Of a DNA stretch of 16,864 bases, positions 1-7,532 are shown in pieces. Source of the DNA: CAZUSO01 sp964622775 (GTDB lineage: Bacteria; Bacteroidota; Bacteroidia; Chitinophagales; Chitinophagaceae); the NCBI GenBank assembly GCA_964622775.1, contig CAZUSO010000062.1, positions 1-16,864 of the forward strand, in the 5' to 3' direction. A model generated the notes under the pieces. The model searched no databases. It saw only the letters and a program-made list of their open reading frames with translations, and was not told where the DNA came from. How positions within the stretch are numbered: the stretch's first letter is position 1; each line of letters begins with the position of its first letter. A program made the translations under genes and the position numbers.

Positions 1-161
1 CGGCTGAACGAAGTTAGCGAAAAAATAATATAGGAAAGCTCCAACAGGTGAATATAGCTTGCCACCATATTTTTATCCACTCCCGTAAGTTGAGCTATTT
101 CGTTGTAGCTTACTTCTCTTCCTATCTGAAATGCCAGCGCCTGAAGAATTTTTTCGAGAAC
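1..161 (-). pseudogene. Fragment of an AAA-type ATPase, DUF4143 region (broken, runs off left edge)
   Basis: The minus strand is open from 161 to the window edge and encodes 53 residues. It contains ALAFQIGREVSYNEIAQLTG and then a segment with VDKNMVASYIHLLE and IIFSL. This is the helix-turn-helix-like pattern of DUF4143, the C-terminal part of a family of about 380-400 residue ATP-binding proteins found in many bacterial genomes. A full gene would need several hundred bases more on its 5' side for the P-loop ATPase domain. Instead there is an in-frame TGA at 164-162, no ATG before the conserved block, and the end of yidC only 223 bases away. The piece is therefore most likely a 5'-truncated remnant. 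The family match is by recognition of the sequence pattern, not by a search. The rest of the gene lies outside the window, so whether its 3' end is intact cannot be seen. Confidence 0.6.
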
Positions 162-216
162 TCAATTTGGAATGTGGTTCGTGCCAGAACACCACAGGGT
201 CAAAAAAAAGTGGCGT

Positions 217-345
217 TACGACCGAAATTAAAGTCATTTCGCTGCGCTACATGATTTTAATGGAGTGGAGAAATCTCCGAAGTATGTTGTGAGACGGTGA
301 TGTAAGATCTCACACATTGGGCACGCGAAGAGATTCGCGCGCCAG
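217..345. repeat. Palindrome-rich intergenic repeat-like segment
   Basis: Three inverted repeats follow one another: GGAGA-AA-TCTCC at 267-278, TGTGAGA/TCTCACA at 288-294 and 308-314, and CGCGAA-GAGA-TTCGCG at 324-339. The text around 233-278 (GTCATTTCGCTGCGCTAC and GGAGTGGAGAAATCTCC) resembles dispersed intergenic repeats that recur in many Bacteroidetes genomes, as I remember them. Only one copy is present here, so repetition cannot be shown from this window. The last hairpin lies just past the yidC stop and could act in 3'-end formation, but it has no T-tract. Confidence 0.35.
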
Positions 346-386
346 CCGGGATATTGAAAATCAGCGAAACCAAATCTCCCAAGCGC

Positions 387-2246
387 TTATTTTCTCCTGG
401 GCTGTTGCTTCATTTTTTCCGCCTGAGCCTTTTGCAGCTCTTCCATCTTCTGCTGCCATTTGGAAGTGGTTTTAGGCTTTTCCTTATTCTGCTGCATCTT
501 GCGGTGAATGGCTTTTTCGTCAATAAAGAATTTCTGAATCACAAACTGCTGTGCCATGCTCACTAAGTTGGAGAAGGTATAATAGAAGGTAAGGCCTGCC
601 GCCATACTATTGAACCATCCGAGGAACATAAAGGGCATGACATAAGGCATGTACTTCATCATTTTCATATTCGGATCGTTGGTTCCCGCGCCGGTCATAT
701 TGCGGTTATATACTGCCAGAAACAAGCTGGTAGCGGTCATCAGCAGAGTAAAGAGGCTCACATGACTTCCGTAAAACGGGATATTGAATCCCAGGTTCAA
801 TACAGAATCAAAAGTGGAAAGATCCTCCGCCCACAGGAAGCTCGATTGCCGGAGCTGAATGGCAGTGGGGAAGAAATAATACATGGACAACAGGAAGGGC
901 ATTTGCAGCAGCATCGGCAGACAGCCGCCCAAAGGGTTTACGCCGGCAGTGCGGTACAGCTTCATTTGCTCCATACCCATTTGCTGCTGATTATCGCCGA
1001 GCTTAGCCCTTAGTTCGTCTAATTCCGGTTTAAGCACCCGCATCTTTGCCGAGGATAAATAGCTTTTGTAGGTGAAGAAAGAAAGCAGGAAACGTATGAT
1101 CAATGTGATGCAAATAATGATGACTCCGAAACTGCTGATGAACCGGCTAAGGAAATCAAACAGCGGAATGATCATCCATTTGCTGATGTATTTTACAAAG
1201 AAAAATACACCAAAACCTAATGGTATCATTTCTTCCATATCAATCTTATACGACTTCAGCAACTTGTAGTCATTGGGCCCCATATACCAACGATACCCGA
1301 AAGTGAAATCGTTAGAGGCAAGCACCAGGATATTGAGCACACTGGTATTGGAGGCGACAATATTACTGTCCGCAGGAATAATTCCCTGAAAATCGGCCGT
1401 CTTGAAAGACTGGTCGGCAATGATAGTAGAGTTGAAAAAGTGGGTGCGCATCCCCAGCCAGTGAATCGGCCGGTCCATGGATTTCTGGCTGGTGCGCTCC
1501 AGCGTAAAATAATCATGTTCCGTATCGCTATAGCGGAAATGCACCTGGGCATTCAGACGTTCGTATTTCAAATCCTTTTCGGTATGCAGGGCCTGTGTCG
1601 TCCAGTGAAGCGGAATGACTGCCGTATTTTTCAGATCTTTTTCAAAGCCCTGCAAGCGCAGACTGGCCGTCATCATATAACTGTTAGCCGGCAGGGTATA
1701 GCTCATCTCCACAACCTGCCCTTCGCTCACCTGAGCAGTCATGCGCAATTGCTTACCTCCACCCGGCAGGTTGATCTCCTGCGGCGTAAAATACAATTCA
1801 TCCGTAGCAACCGACCTGCCGTTAACCGGGATGATATAGGCAAAACGATTCGAGTCGCCGGTAAATATCTTTAGCTGCAGGCTGTCTTTAGTAATGTATC
1901 TACTTTCATAAGTACGGAAACTGTCTAATGCCGCTTCTACAGGTGCGCCGCCCTTAGTGTTGAACTGTACGCTCAATTTGCCGTTACTCAGCGTAATCCT
2001 TTCATTTTTACCATGAAATACGGGAGGCATATCCGGGTCAACGGCATCCGTAGCAGCTACACCGGTATCGCTGTTGGTCAACGGTAATGCGGTAGCGGCA
2101 GGAACCGCGGTTTGATTAGCCACTTTCGCCAGCGAATCCGCCCGCTTTTGTTCGTAATATACCTGTTGCTCGTGATTACTCCACAAAAAGTATCCTCCGG
2201 CAATCAGGATTAACAACACGAAGCCAATAATTGAATTACGATCCAT
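387..2246 (-). CDS. yidC: Membrane protein insertase YidC
   Basis: YidC (Oxa1/Alb3 family) inserts proteins into the inner membrane, alone or with SecYEG. The 619 residues show the whole Gram-negative architecture: an N-terminal membrane anchor at about 5-23, a large periplasmic beta-sandwich domain at about 80-325, then the conserved insertase domain from about 340 to 575. The conserved Arg of the hydrophilic groove fits R385 (in LIIRFLL). The family motif around 435-456 (GVNPLGGCLPMLLQMPF) is clear. The C-terminal tail from about 580 is strongly basic (many K, R and Q), as in YidC proteins that bind the ribosome. The gene stands alone, divergent from nadB. An exact TACCTTTG -7 element lies 29 bases before the ATG. 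The pyrG gene that often accompanies yidC in Bacteroidetes is not next to it here. Identification is secure. Confidence 0.97.
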   Translation of the reverse strand: MDRNSIIGFVLLILIAGGYFLWSNHEQQVYYEQKRADSLAKVANQTAVPAATALPLTNSDTGVAATDAVDPDMPPVFHGKNERITLSNGKLSVQFNTKGGAPVEAALDSFRTYESRYITKDSLQLKIFTGDSNRFAYIIPVNGRSVATDELYFTPQEINLPGGGKQLRMTAQVSEGQVVEMSYTLPANSYMMTASLRLQGFEKDLKNTAVIPLHWTTQALHTEKDLKYERLNAQVHFRYSDTEHDYFTLERTSQKSMDRPIHWLGMRTHFFNSTIIADQSFKTADFQGIIPADSNIVASNTSVLNILVLASNDFTFGYRWYMGPNDYKLLKSYKIDMEEMIPLGFGVFFFVKYISKWMIIPLFDFLSRFISSFGVIIICITLIIRFLLSFFTYKSYLSSAKMRVLKPELDELRAKLGDNQQQMGMEQMKLYRTAGVNPLGGCLPMLLQMPFLLSMYYFFPTAIQLRQSSFLWAEDLSTFDSVLNLGFNIPFYGSHVSLFTLLMTATSLFLAVYNRNMTGAGTNDPNMKMMKYMPYVMPFMFLGWFNSMAAGLTFYYTFSNLVSMAQQFVIQKFFIDEKAIHRKMQQNKEKPKTTSKWQQKMEELQKAQAEKMKQQPRRK

Positions 2247-2600
2247 TGAATATTTATGAAAATAATTTTAGTGCGCAAAGGTAGGTAAAAATGAGTAACA
2301 GCTTTATGCGGATATCGGTAAGGGGTTCAGCCAAAATTGAGTAGCCGTTTTTACCGGTAATGGTGGTTTTTACCGAAAGACGATAAAATTCTCCGAACAT
2401 CGTTGTGCTCCTGGTATCCTTTATTCTCTTCGCATGAAACAATTTCCCACACTATATCAATCATCTGTCCCCATCATAAGAACCCCACCCGAAATATTTT
2501 ACCATTCTTTGAATAATACCCGCAGCTTTTATCGGTACATTCGCATACCGGAATAGCAGAAAGCCGGCCATTTCAAAAAAACAGCATTTTATCATATCCA
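2247..2600. other. yidC-nadB divergent intergenic region (354 bases)
   Basis: This gap holds the yidC -7 element (2276-2283) and, further upstream, two identical copies of GTTTTTACCG at 2347-2356 and 2366-2375, 19 bases apart on the same strand. Before nadB the best promoter candidate is TACATTCG at 2536-2543, one mismatch from TAnnTTTG and 57 bases before the start. A TTG lies at 2509-2511, but the 24-base spacer is long. I see no supported gene in the gap. Confidence 0.5.
2276..2283 (-). promoter_or_regulatory. Bacteroidetes-type -7 promoter element of yidC
   Basis: The minus strand reads TACCTTTG, an exact match to TAnnTTTG, the -7 element used by the main sigma factor in Bacteroidetes. 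It ends 29 bases before the yidC ATG. No clear -33 TTG is present at the usual distance (only TGTT near 2297-2300). The identical octamer precedes the fadL-like and E1 genes. Confidence 0.6.
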
Positions 2601-4196
2601 ATGCATCAAACAGACTTCCTGGTGATCGGATCCGGAATTGCGGGTCTGACCTTTGCCGTAAAGACAGCAGAAAAATTTCCCAATAAGACCATTACCGTTC
2701 TTACGAAAGTCAATACGGATGAAACCAATACCAAATATGCCCAGGGCGGGATTGCCGTAGTAAATGACGAGGCGGATTCTTTTGAAAAGCATATTGAAGA
2801 CACCCTGATAGCCGGCGACGGCCTGTGCAACGAAGCTGTAGTGAATGCGGTAGTTACCGAAGGTCCAAAGCGGGTAAATGAGATCATCAGTTGGGGAACC
2901 AATTTCGACAAAGAGGCTTCGGGGGCATATTCCCGCGGTAAGGAAGGCGGCCATTCCGAATTTCGCATCCTGCATTATAAAGATATTACGGGCAATGAAA
3001 TTGAACGGGCGCTGGTAGCCAAAGCGGCTGCTTATCCTAATATCATTTTCCACAACCATTGGTTTGTCGTGGACATTATCACCCAGCATCATCTGGGTTT
3101 CTTAGTGACCAAATCCACCCCGGACATTGAATGTTACGGCGTTTATGCCCTCAATATGCAAACGGGAAAGATTGAGAAACTGCTTGCTAAGATCACGATG
3201 ATGGCCAGTGGCGGCACGGGACAGGTTTATCGCAGCACTACGAATCCGAAGATTGCTACCGGCGATGGCATAGCCATGATATACCGGGCTAAAGGGCGCA
3301 TTGAAAATATGGAGTTCATCCAGTTTCATCCCACGGCTTTATATGAGCCGGGCGCCAGTCCGTCTTTCCTGATTACCGAAGCGGTTCGCGGCGATGGCGG
3401 TATCATACGCAATAAAGAGGGCGAGGCCTTTATGGAACGCTACGATTCCAGAAAAGATCTGGCGCCGCGCGACGTGGTGGCGCGAGCCATCGACAGCGAG
3501 ATGAAACGTACCGGTGTGGAACATGTTTACTTAGACTGCCAGCACATGGATCCGGAAAAGTTCCGGCATCACTTTCCGACTATTTATGAAAAATGCAGGA
3601 GCATGGGAATTGACGTATTTGAAAAGATGATTCCGGTGGCGCCGGCAGCGCATTATTGCTGCGGTGGTATCAAAACCGATTTACATGGTCGTACATCCAT
3701 CCGTCACCTGTATGCCTGCGGCGAATGTTCCAGCACCGGGCTGCACGGCGCCAACCGCCTGGCCAGTAATTCTTTGCTCGAAGCCCTGGTCTTTGCGCAC
3801 CGTTGTTTTGAAGATGCCGCACAATCCATTGCATCGCTGAAGACTCAGGAAGGCATCCCCGAATGGGATGCCGCCGGCACTGTAGCGCCCAGAGAGATGA
3901 TCCTCATCACTCAAAGCCAGAAAGAATTGCAATCGATCATGAGCGATTATGTGGGCATTGTCCGGAATAATATTCGCCTGGAGCGGGCCATGAGGCGTCT
4001 GGACCTGTTGCACGAAGAAACTGAGCGTCTCTATGAGCAGGCAGTAATTTCACCACAGTTGGCCGAGCTGCGCAACCTGATCACTATCGGCTACCTGATT
4101 GTGAAAAGCGCGCAGTTTCGCAAGGAAAGTCGTGGCTTGCATTATAATACGGACTATCCCGAAAAATTATCCCGAAAAGAAAATATGGTATTATGA
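2601..4196 (+). CDS. nadB: L-aspartate oxidase NadB
   Basis: NadB oxidises L-aspartate to iminoaspartate, which NadA condenses with dihydroxyacetone phosphate to make quinolinate for NAD synthesis. It is a cytoplasmic flavoprotein of the succinate dehydrogenase/fumarate reductase family. The 531 residues show the FAD-binding Rossmann start IGSGIAG (9-15), TKYAQGGIAVV (44-54) around the flavin, EGGHSEFRI (115-123), the substrate-binding HPT (243-245), an APRDVVARAI segment with the expected catalytic Arg at 290, and a GANRLASNSLLEALVF flavin motif (383-398). A helical C-terminal domain follows. Length is normal for the family. The start is the first ATG in a frame that begins right at the FAD fold. 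nadA and nadC are not in this window, so the gene stands apart from its pathway partners. Confidence 0.96.
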   Translation: MHQTDFLVIGSGIAGLTFAVKTAEKFPNKTITVLTKVNTDETNTKYAQGGIAVVNDEADSFEKHIEDTLIAGDGLCNEAVVNAVVTEGPKRVNEIISWGTNFDKEASGAYSRGKEGGHSEFRILHYKDITGNEIERALVAKAAAYPNIIFHNHWFVVDIITQHHLGFLVTKSTPDIECYGVYALNMQTGKIEKLLAKITMMASGGTGQVYRSTTNPKIATGDGIAMIYRAKGRIENMEFIQFHPTALYEPGASPSFLITEAVRGDGGIIRNKEGEAFMERYDSRKDLAPRDVVARAIDSEMKRTGVEHVYLDCQHMDPEKFRHHFPTIYEKCRSMGIDVFEKMIPVAPAAHYCCGGIKTDLHGRTSIRHLYACGECSSTGLHGANRLASNSLLEALVFAHRCFEDAAQSIASLKTQEGIPEWDAAGTVAPREMILITQSQKELQSIMSDYVGIVRNNIRLERAMRRLDLLHEETERLYEQAVISPQLAELRNLITIGYLIVKSAQFRKESRGLHYNTDYPEKLSRKENMVL

Positions 4197-4587
4197 TGCT
4201 TTGGAAATTTCGGGTAGCGACGCATTGTACATTGAGATTATGAAAGAGCAGATTGACCGGAGACCGGTATGAATGCTATACGTCGCGATGTTTTATCCAT
4301 CTGTATGACTTTGCTGCAACGAGCATATAGTTGATTATCAATATAGCAAGTTAAGTATTAATATTTTATCTAATGATCAGTATAGATGCGCGTGTGAGAT
4401 AATAGCATTATTTTTATCAATATTATTAATTATTTGATTTTAAGTCATTTGCTATTTCAACAAGGTCCATCTGTAGTATAAAATATCCGCGCCGGTCTTG
4501 ATTAAAAAAACCATAAAATCATATCTGTCAGAGCAGGCAACCATTTTTATACGGTAATTTTGCGTAAATTATTTAAATCATCTATTT
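4197..4587. other. AT-rich intergenic region after nadB (391 bases)
   Basis: There is no supported gene here. Just after nadB, GCGACGCATT (4217-4226) can pair with AATGC (4272-4276) and GTCGC (4282-4286) across a small bulge. That long-range stem encloses a short hairpin, ACCGG-AGA-CCGGT (4256-4268). From about 4320 to 4450 the sequence is clearly richer in A and T than the flanking genes and holds short palindromes such as TTGATTATCAA. The promoter of the next gene is at 4555-4562. Confidence 0.45.
4555..4562 (+). promoter_or_regulatory. Bacteroidetes-type -7 element before the small beta-barrel gene
   Basis: TAATTTTG matches TAnnTTTG exactly and ends 25 bases before the ATG at 4588. No convincing -33 TTG is visible at the usual spacing. 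Confidence 0.5.
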
Positions 4588-5211
4588 ATGAAAAAAATGT
4601 GCTCATTCGCCCTGATGTCGGGCTTTCTGTTTTTAGCGGGCCGGGCCAATGCCCAATTGCAAAAAGGTAACCTGATGATAGGCGCCAGCCTTGCTGATAT
4701 CCAGTTGAATTTACAATCCGGCAATACCAAATTCGGATTTGAACTTAGCCCCAAATTAGGATACTTCGTTGATGATAATATTGCGGTCGGCGGCATGATC
4801 AAAATCGGCCTGGAGAGCAGCAAGGGCTACCTGGATTTTGAATATGGCATCGGCGCTTTCGGACGTTATTATGTCAGCGATCCCAGAACGATCCTGCTGA
4901 AACATGCCCGCTTCTTTGCTGAAGCCAGTATTGGCGTTAATGGCTATAATACCAGAAGCGAAAGCGTATCCGGCGTAACCATATCCACCTCTACCAATGG
5001 CCTGGGTTTGGGCGTAGGTCCCGGCGTGGCTTATTTTCTCACACCCAATATTGGATTAGAAGCGATGCTCAAATATGATTTGGCCGTAGGCTTTGGCAAT
5101 TCCACCACTAACAATAAGTTCTCCGTAAATGTAGGTTTCCAGATTTACCTGCCCACAAACAAGGCGCGGTCTATTTATAATGAAGTGAAAAGTGAAACTA
5201 CGGTTAAGTAA
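4588..5211 (+). CDS. Small outer membrane beta-barrel protein
   Basis: The 207-residue product starts with a signal peptide (basic MKKM, hydrophobic core, likely cleavage after RANA, about residue 22, before QLQKGN). It then alternates short Gly- and aromatic-rich strands, for example GYLDFEYGIGAFGRYYV, FFAEASIGVNGY, GLGLGVGPGVAYFL and KFSVNVGFQIYL. This is the pattern of the eight-stranded OmpA-like/OMP_b-brl barrels that are abundant in Bacteroidetes. The last strand-like segment ends near QIYLP, but about 20 polar residues follow (to ETTVK), so the protein does not end in the usual terminal aromatic residue of a barrel. The specific function is unknown. The gene is single and convergent with the next one. 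Confidence 0.8.
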   Translation: MKKMCSFALMSGFLFLAGRANAQLQKGNLMIGASLADIQLNLQSGNTKFGFELSPKLGYFVDDNIAVGGMIKIGLESSKGYLDFEYGIGAFGRYYVSDPRTILLKHARFFAEASIGVNGYNTRSESVSGVTISTSTNGLGLGVGPGVAYFLTPNIGLEAMLKYDLAVGFGNSTTNNKFSVNVGFQIYLPTNKARSIYNEVKSETTVK

Positions 5212-5324
5212 AAAGTCAAAATGCAAAACATTAAAATCCTGATAACCCATTTCATTGAATTTGATAATCCAGACAAAATATACTTAAGTAACACTACCTT
5301 AAACCGCAAATAAGCGCACTGGAG

Positions 5325-5340
5325 GAGGTGATTACACCTC
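5325..5340. terminator. Hairpin GAGGTG-ATTA-CACCTC between convergent genes
   Basis: This is a perfect 6-base-pair stem with a four-base loop, 114 bases after the stop of the beta-barrel gene. It is followed on the plus strand by an AT-rich stretch (GGGCTATTATAATTTTC) rather than a pure T-tract. It probably helps end the plus-strand transcript. The terminator role is inferred from position and fold. Confidence 0.4.
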
Positions 5341-5396
5341 GGGCTATTATAATTTTCAAAAGGCGTTGTTGAATTGATACAGCGAATGTTTTGCAC

Positions 5397-5426
5397 CATA
5401 GCCCACGGTTTACACTGTGGGCTATG
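5397..5426. terminator. Strong 10-bp inverted repeat between convergent genes
   Basis: CATAGCCCAC (5397-5406) and GTGGGCTATG (5417-5426) are perfect inverted repeats with a 10-base loop. This is among the strongest hairpins in the window. It sits between the convergent beta-barrel gene and the secreted-protein gene, where a bidirectional terminator is expected. Neither side has a T-tract, so a simple intrinsic terminator is not certain. ATAGCCC of the left arm is also complementary to GGGCTAT at 5341-5347. Confidence 0.45.
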
Positions 5427-5488
5427 TGATATCAGCCTGATGCAATAGTCGATATCAATGAATGGTATGTTATGCTTTTAGCGAAGCA

Positions 5489-6211
5489 TTAAAACTTTCG
5501 CATGAAATACAAAACACCATGCTGGTCTTCAATAATCAGTTCTTTACCGTCCGCTTTAAACACTTTTAATGCTACCGTTTCACCTGCTCCGGTTTGGGTT
5601 GCCAGTGTGCCGCCTTCTATTGCAGTTACAGCATACAGACAATCTTCCGGGGAAGTGCTGTAGAGCAATCCCAGTTTTCCTCCTTGTGATTCATCAAAGA
5701 AAACGGCTTTTTTGATTAAAAGCTTAAAGTCTGTTTGGGACATTGGGCCGTTTCGACTTACCCGCCTATAGGCTTCCCATTCGCCCTTTAAGAGATCCTG
5801 GTCTATAGCGCTGATCACAGTAGTGGGCAGTTCATTTTCCTTAAGCTTTACATAAGCATCAGCAGCGCTTTTGTCTAATAATACTCTGGTGAATATATGA
5901 ATATTGCCGTCTGCTGCTAATGTAATCTCATCCTCTTTTTTGCTGAGCACATCAAACTCCAGATAGCCCAGCGAAAGTTTGTTTTTAATGATTTTACCAT
6001 TATACACAAATCCGCCTTTCCTTATTCCGATATCTTCTCCGCCGGAATAAGTAAGGAACAACGTATCCGTGTAAGCAATTTCCTTTTTATCTTTATCCTG
6101 TAACCTTTGAGTTTCTTTCCATCGGTTTGGCGAATACTCCTGGGCCAAAAGACGCTTACCTGTAAAAGCTATAATTATTGTAATTGCAATGAATGAGCTG
6201 TATGATTTCAT
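5489..6211 (-). CDS. Secreted protein of unknown function, possibly lipocalin-like
   Basis: The 240-residue protein starts with a likely signal peptide (hydrophobic core FIAITIIIAFTG, then KRLLAQ, cleavage near residue 24), so it should be exported. I do not recognise the family. The mature part looks beta-rich, with two halves. The second half begins near LLKGEWEAYRR and ends in repeated strand-like stretches (ELIIEDQHGVLYFMRKF). A GxW near the start of such a half recalls small lipocalin-like Bacteroidetes proteins, but this is only a weak resemblance. There is no lipobox and no enzymatic motif that I can name. The gene is alone, convergent with the beta-barrel gene and divergent from the methyltransferase. 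Confidence 0.75.
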   Translation of the reverse strand: MKSYSSFIAITIIIAFTGKRLLAQEYSPNRWKETQRLQDKDKKEIAYTDTLFLTYSGGEDIGIRKGGFVYNGKIIKNKLSLGYLEFDVLSKKEDEITLAADGNIHIFTRVLLDKSAADAYVKLKENELPTTVISAIDQDLLKGEWEAYRRVSRNGPMSQTDFKLLIKKAVFFDESQGGKLGLLYSTSPEDCLYAVTAIEGGTLATQTGAGETVALKVFKADGKELIIEDQHGVLYFMRKF

Positions 6212-6257
6212 GCTTTTATTTTTTGTTTTTTGTAAAAATGACGGAAACAGGAAAATT

Positions 6258-6265
6258 CAAAATTA
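6258..6265 (-). promoter_or_regulatory. Bacteroidetes-type -7 element before the secreted-protein gene
   Basis: The minus strand reads TAATTTTG, an exact TAnnTTTG match, 46 bases before the ATG at 6211. The region is AT-rich, so a chance match is more likely than for the TACCTTTG cases. Confidence 0.4.
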
Positions 6266-6370
6266 ATGGAAAGATATAGTAATATTGGCTATTAAATTCC
6301 GTCTTTTATATTCTTATTTTTTTGCAAAAACTAAGCGCTTCCGAATGAATTATAAAACTGCAATTCAACA

Positions 6371-7285
6371 ATGACAAAAGAGAAAATGATAAACGACTTA
6401 AAAAGAGTCCAGGAAATAGCCGGGCTGTCCAAATTCAGGAGGCTGATGTATAATCCGGTCCGGTATGGTTATGCGATTGCATACAGGGAATTGATATACC
6501 CTAAAAAGAAAAAAGGGAGAATTGTTGATGCCAATTTGTTTTATGGAAAAAAAATAAAAATAGCCTTACCGGCTTCAACGGATATATACCTTACAGGTGG
6601 CAAATCACATTCATCGGAAATAAGGTTAGCCCGGTTTCTCATACTCAATCTACATAAAGGCAATCACTTTTTAGACATTGGAGCCCACTATGGCTATTTT
6701 ACGCTTATTGCTGCCGAAATAGTAGGGGATAATGGCATGATATACGCTTATGAGCCTTCGTCAAAGAGTTTTGATATCCTGTCACAAAATACAAGTGATT
6801 TACAAAACGTATTCATTCACAAAAAAGCGGTTTCTGATACGACTGATACGATTTCATTTTATGAATTTTCCAATCTACAGTCAGAATATAACGCGCTTGA
6901 CGTTGCCCAGTTTGAAAATGAGGAATGGTACCGGCATGCTCCTCCGTCAAAAAATGACGTTGAAGCTACAACAATAGATACCCTGGTTCAACAAACAACA
7001 TTTACTCCCCATATTATCAAGATAGATGTAGAAGGCGCCGAGGATAAAGTCATTCAGGGAGGAGCGGATTTTTTTAAAGCCGGTTCGCCCCGAATCATTA
7101 TGGAATATCTTGAACCAAGGCGCAATAATAAATCCCATAAAAAGGCATTAACCCTGCTTGAAGCAATTGGTTATACTCCCCATATTATTAATGATGACGG
7201 CAGCTTGCAGGAAACCGACCTTATAGATGAATACCTGAAAATACAGGAACTGGAATCCGACAACATCATTTTTCTTAAAAAATAA
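6371..7285 (+). CDS. FkbM-family SAM-dependent methyltransferase
   Basis: The product has 304 residues. The C-terminal two thirds form a class I SAM-dependent methyltransferase of the FkbM type: FLDIGAHYGYFT (100-111) is the SAM-binding loop, YAYEPS (126-131) carries the acidic residue that contacts the ribose (E128), and KIDVEGAE (217-224) is the hallmark FkbM motif. FkbM proteins methylate hydroxyl groups, often on sugars or secondary metabolites. The N-terminal 90 residues are basic and carry no motif I recognise. There are no glycosyltransferase or polysaccharide genes beside it, so the substrate cannot be inferred. By eye the gene is richer in A and T than yidC or nadB, which may mean a different history. 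Family call is secure, substrate unknown. Confidence 0.88.
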   Translation: MTKEKMINDLKRVQEIAGLSKFRRLMYNPVRYGYAIAYRELIYPKKKKGRIVDANLFYGKKIKIALPASTDIYLTGGKSHSSEIRLARFLILNLHKGNHFLDIGAHYGYFTLIAAEIVGDNGMIYAYEPSSKSFDILSQNTSDLQNVFIHKKAVSDTTDTISFYEFSNLQSEYNALDVAQFENEEWYRHAPPSKNDVEATTIDTLVQQTTFTPHIIKIDVEGAEDKVIQGGADFFKAGSPRIIMEYLEPRRNNKSHKKALTLLEAIGYTPHIINDDGSLQETDLIDEYLKIQELESDNIIFLKK

Positions 7286-7328
7286 AGGGAGAAAATTCCT
7301 GTTAACTCCGGTTCGACAGTCCTGTTTC

Positions 7329-7414
7329 AAGTTTGTTTTTAACCCTAAAAAACTTCATTACAGGTATCCCCAAAATTTGCTAAAGATGCTGCGGCAGGGA
7401 GTCAAAACAAACTT
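7329..7414. repeat. Perfect 11-bp inverted repeat between convergent genes
   Basis: AAGTTTGTTTT (7329-7339) and AAAACAAACTT (7404-7414) are exact reverse complements separated by 64 bases. They lie between the convergent methyltransferase and FadL-like genes. They could form a bidirectional 3'-end structure or be the ends of a very small element. The enclosed 64 bases have no open frame of note. Confidence 0.4.
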
Positions 7415-7532
7415 TTGAAAATAAACTCTGCATTATCGTGTTTGGGTGTATCCCGGATTGCCACATTGCAATAAGGCCGGATTTTCAGAAAATCATCATA
7501 TTCACTTACCTTTTCACGACATTCCTGACTAA

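Noticed and set aside
2254..2442. 62-codon minus-strand frame upstream of yidC
   Set aside because: The yidC promoter element lies inside it, the translation shows no family pattern, and the frame is short enough to arise by chance.
4399..4415. ATAAT-AGC-ATTAT hairpin followed by TTTT as a nadB terminator
   Set aside because: The stem is five A-T pairs only, too weak, and is about 200 bases from the gene in an AT-rich tract.
5221..5313. 30-codon plus-strand frame nine bases after the beta-barrel gene
   Set aside because: It is very short, shows no recognisable features, and nothing else supports its translation.
5175..5399. 74-codon minus-strand frame with a hydrophobic C-terminus
   Set aside because: It overlaps the end of the beta-barrel gene and spans the hairpin at 5325-5340. 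The hydrophobic part looks like a chance product of AT-rich DNA.
7309..7322. GGTTCGACAGTCC resembling a tRNA T-arm
   Set aside because: The T-stem does not pair and no acceptor stem, D-arm or anticodon arm is present around it.
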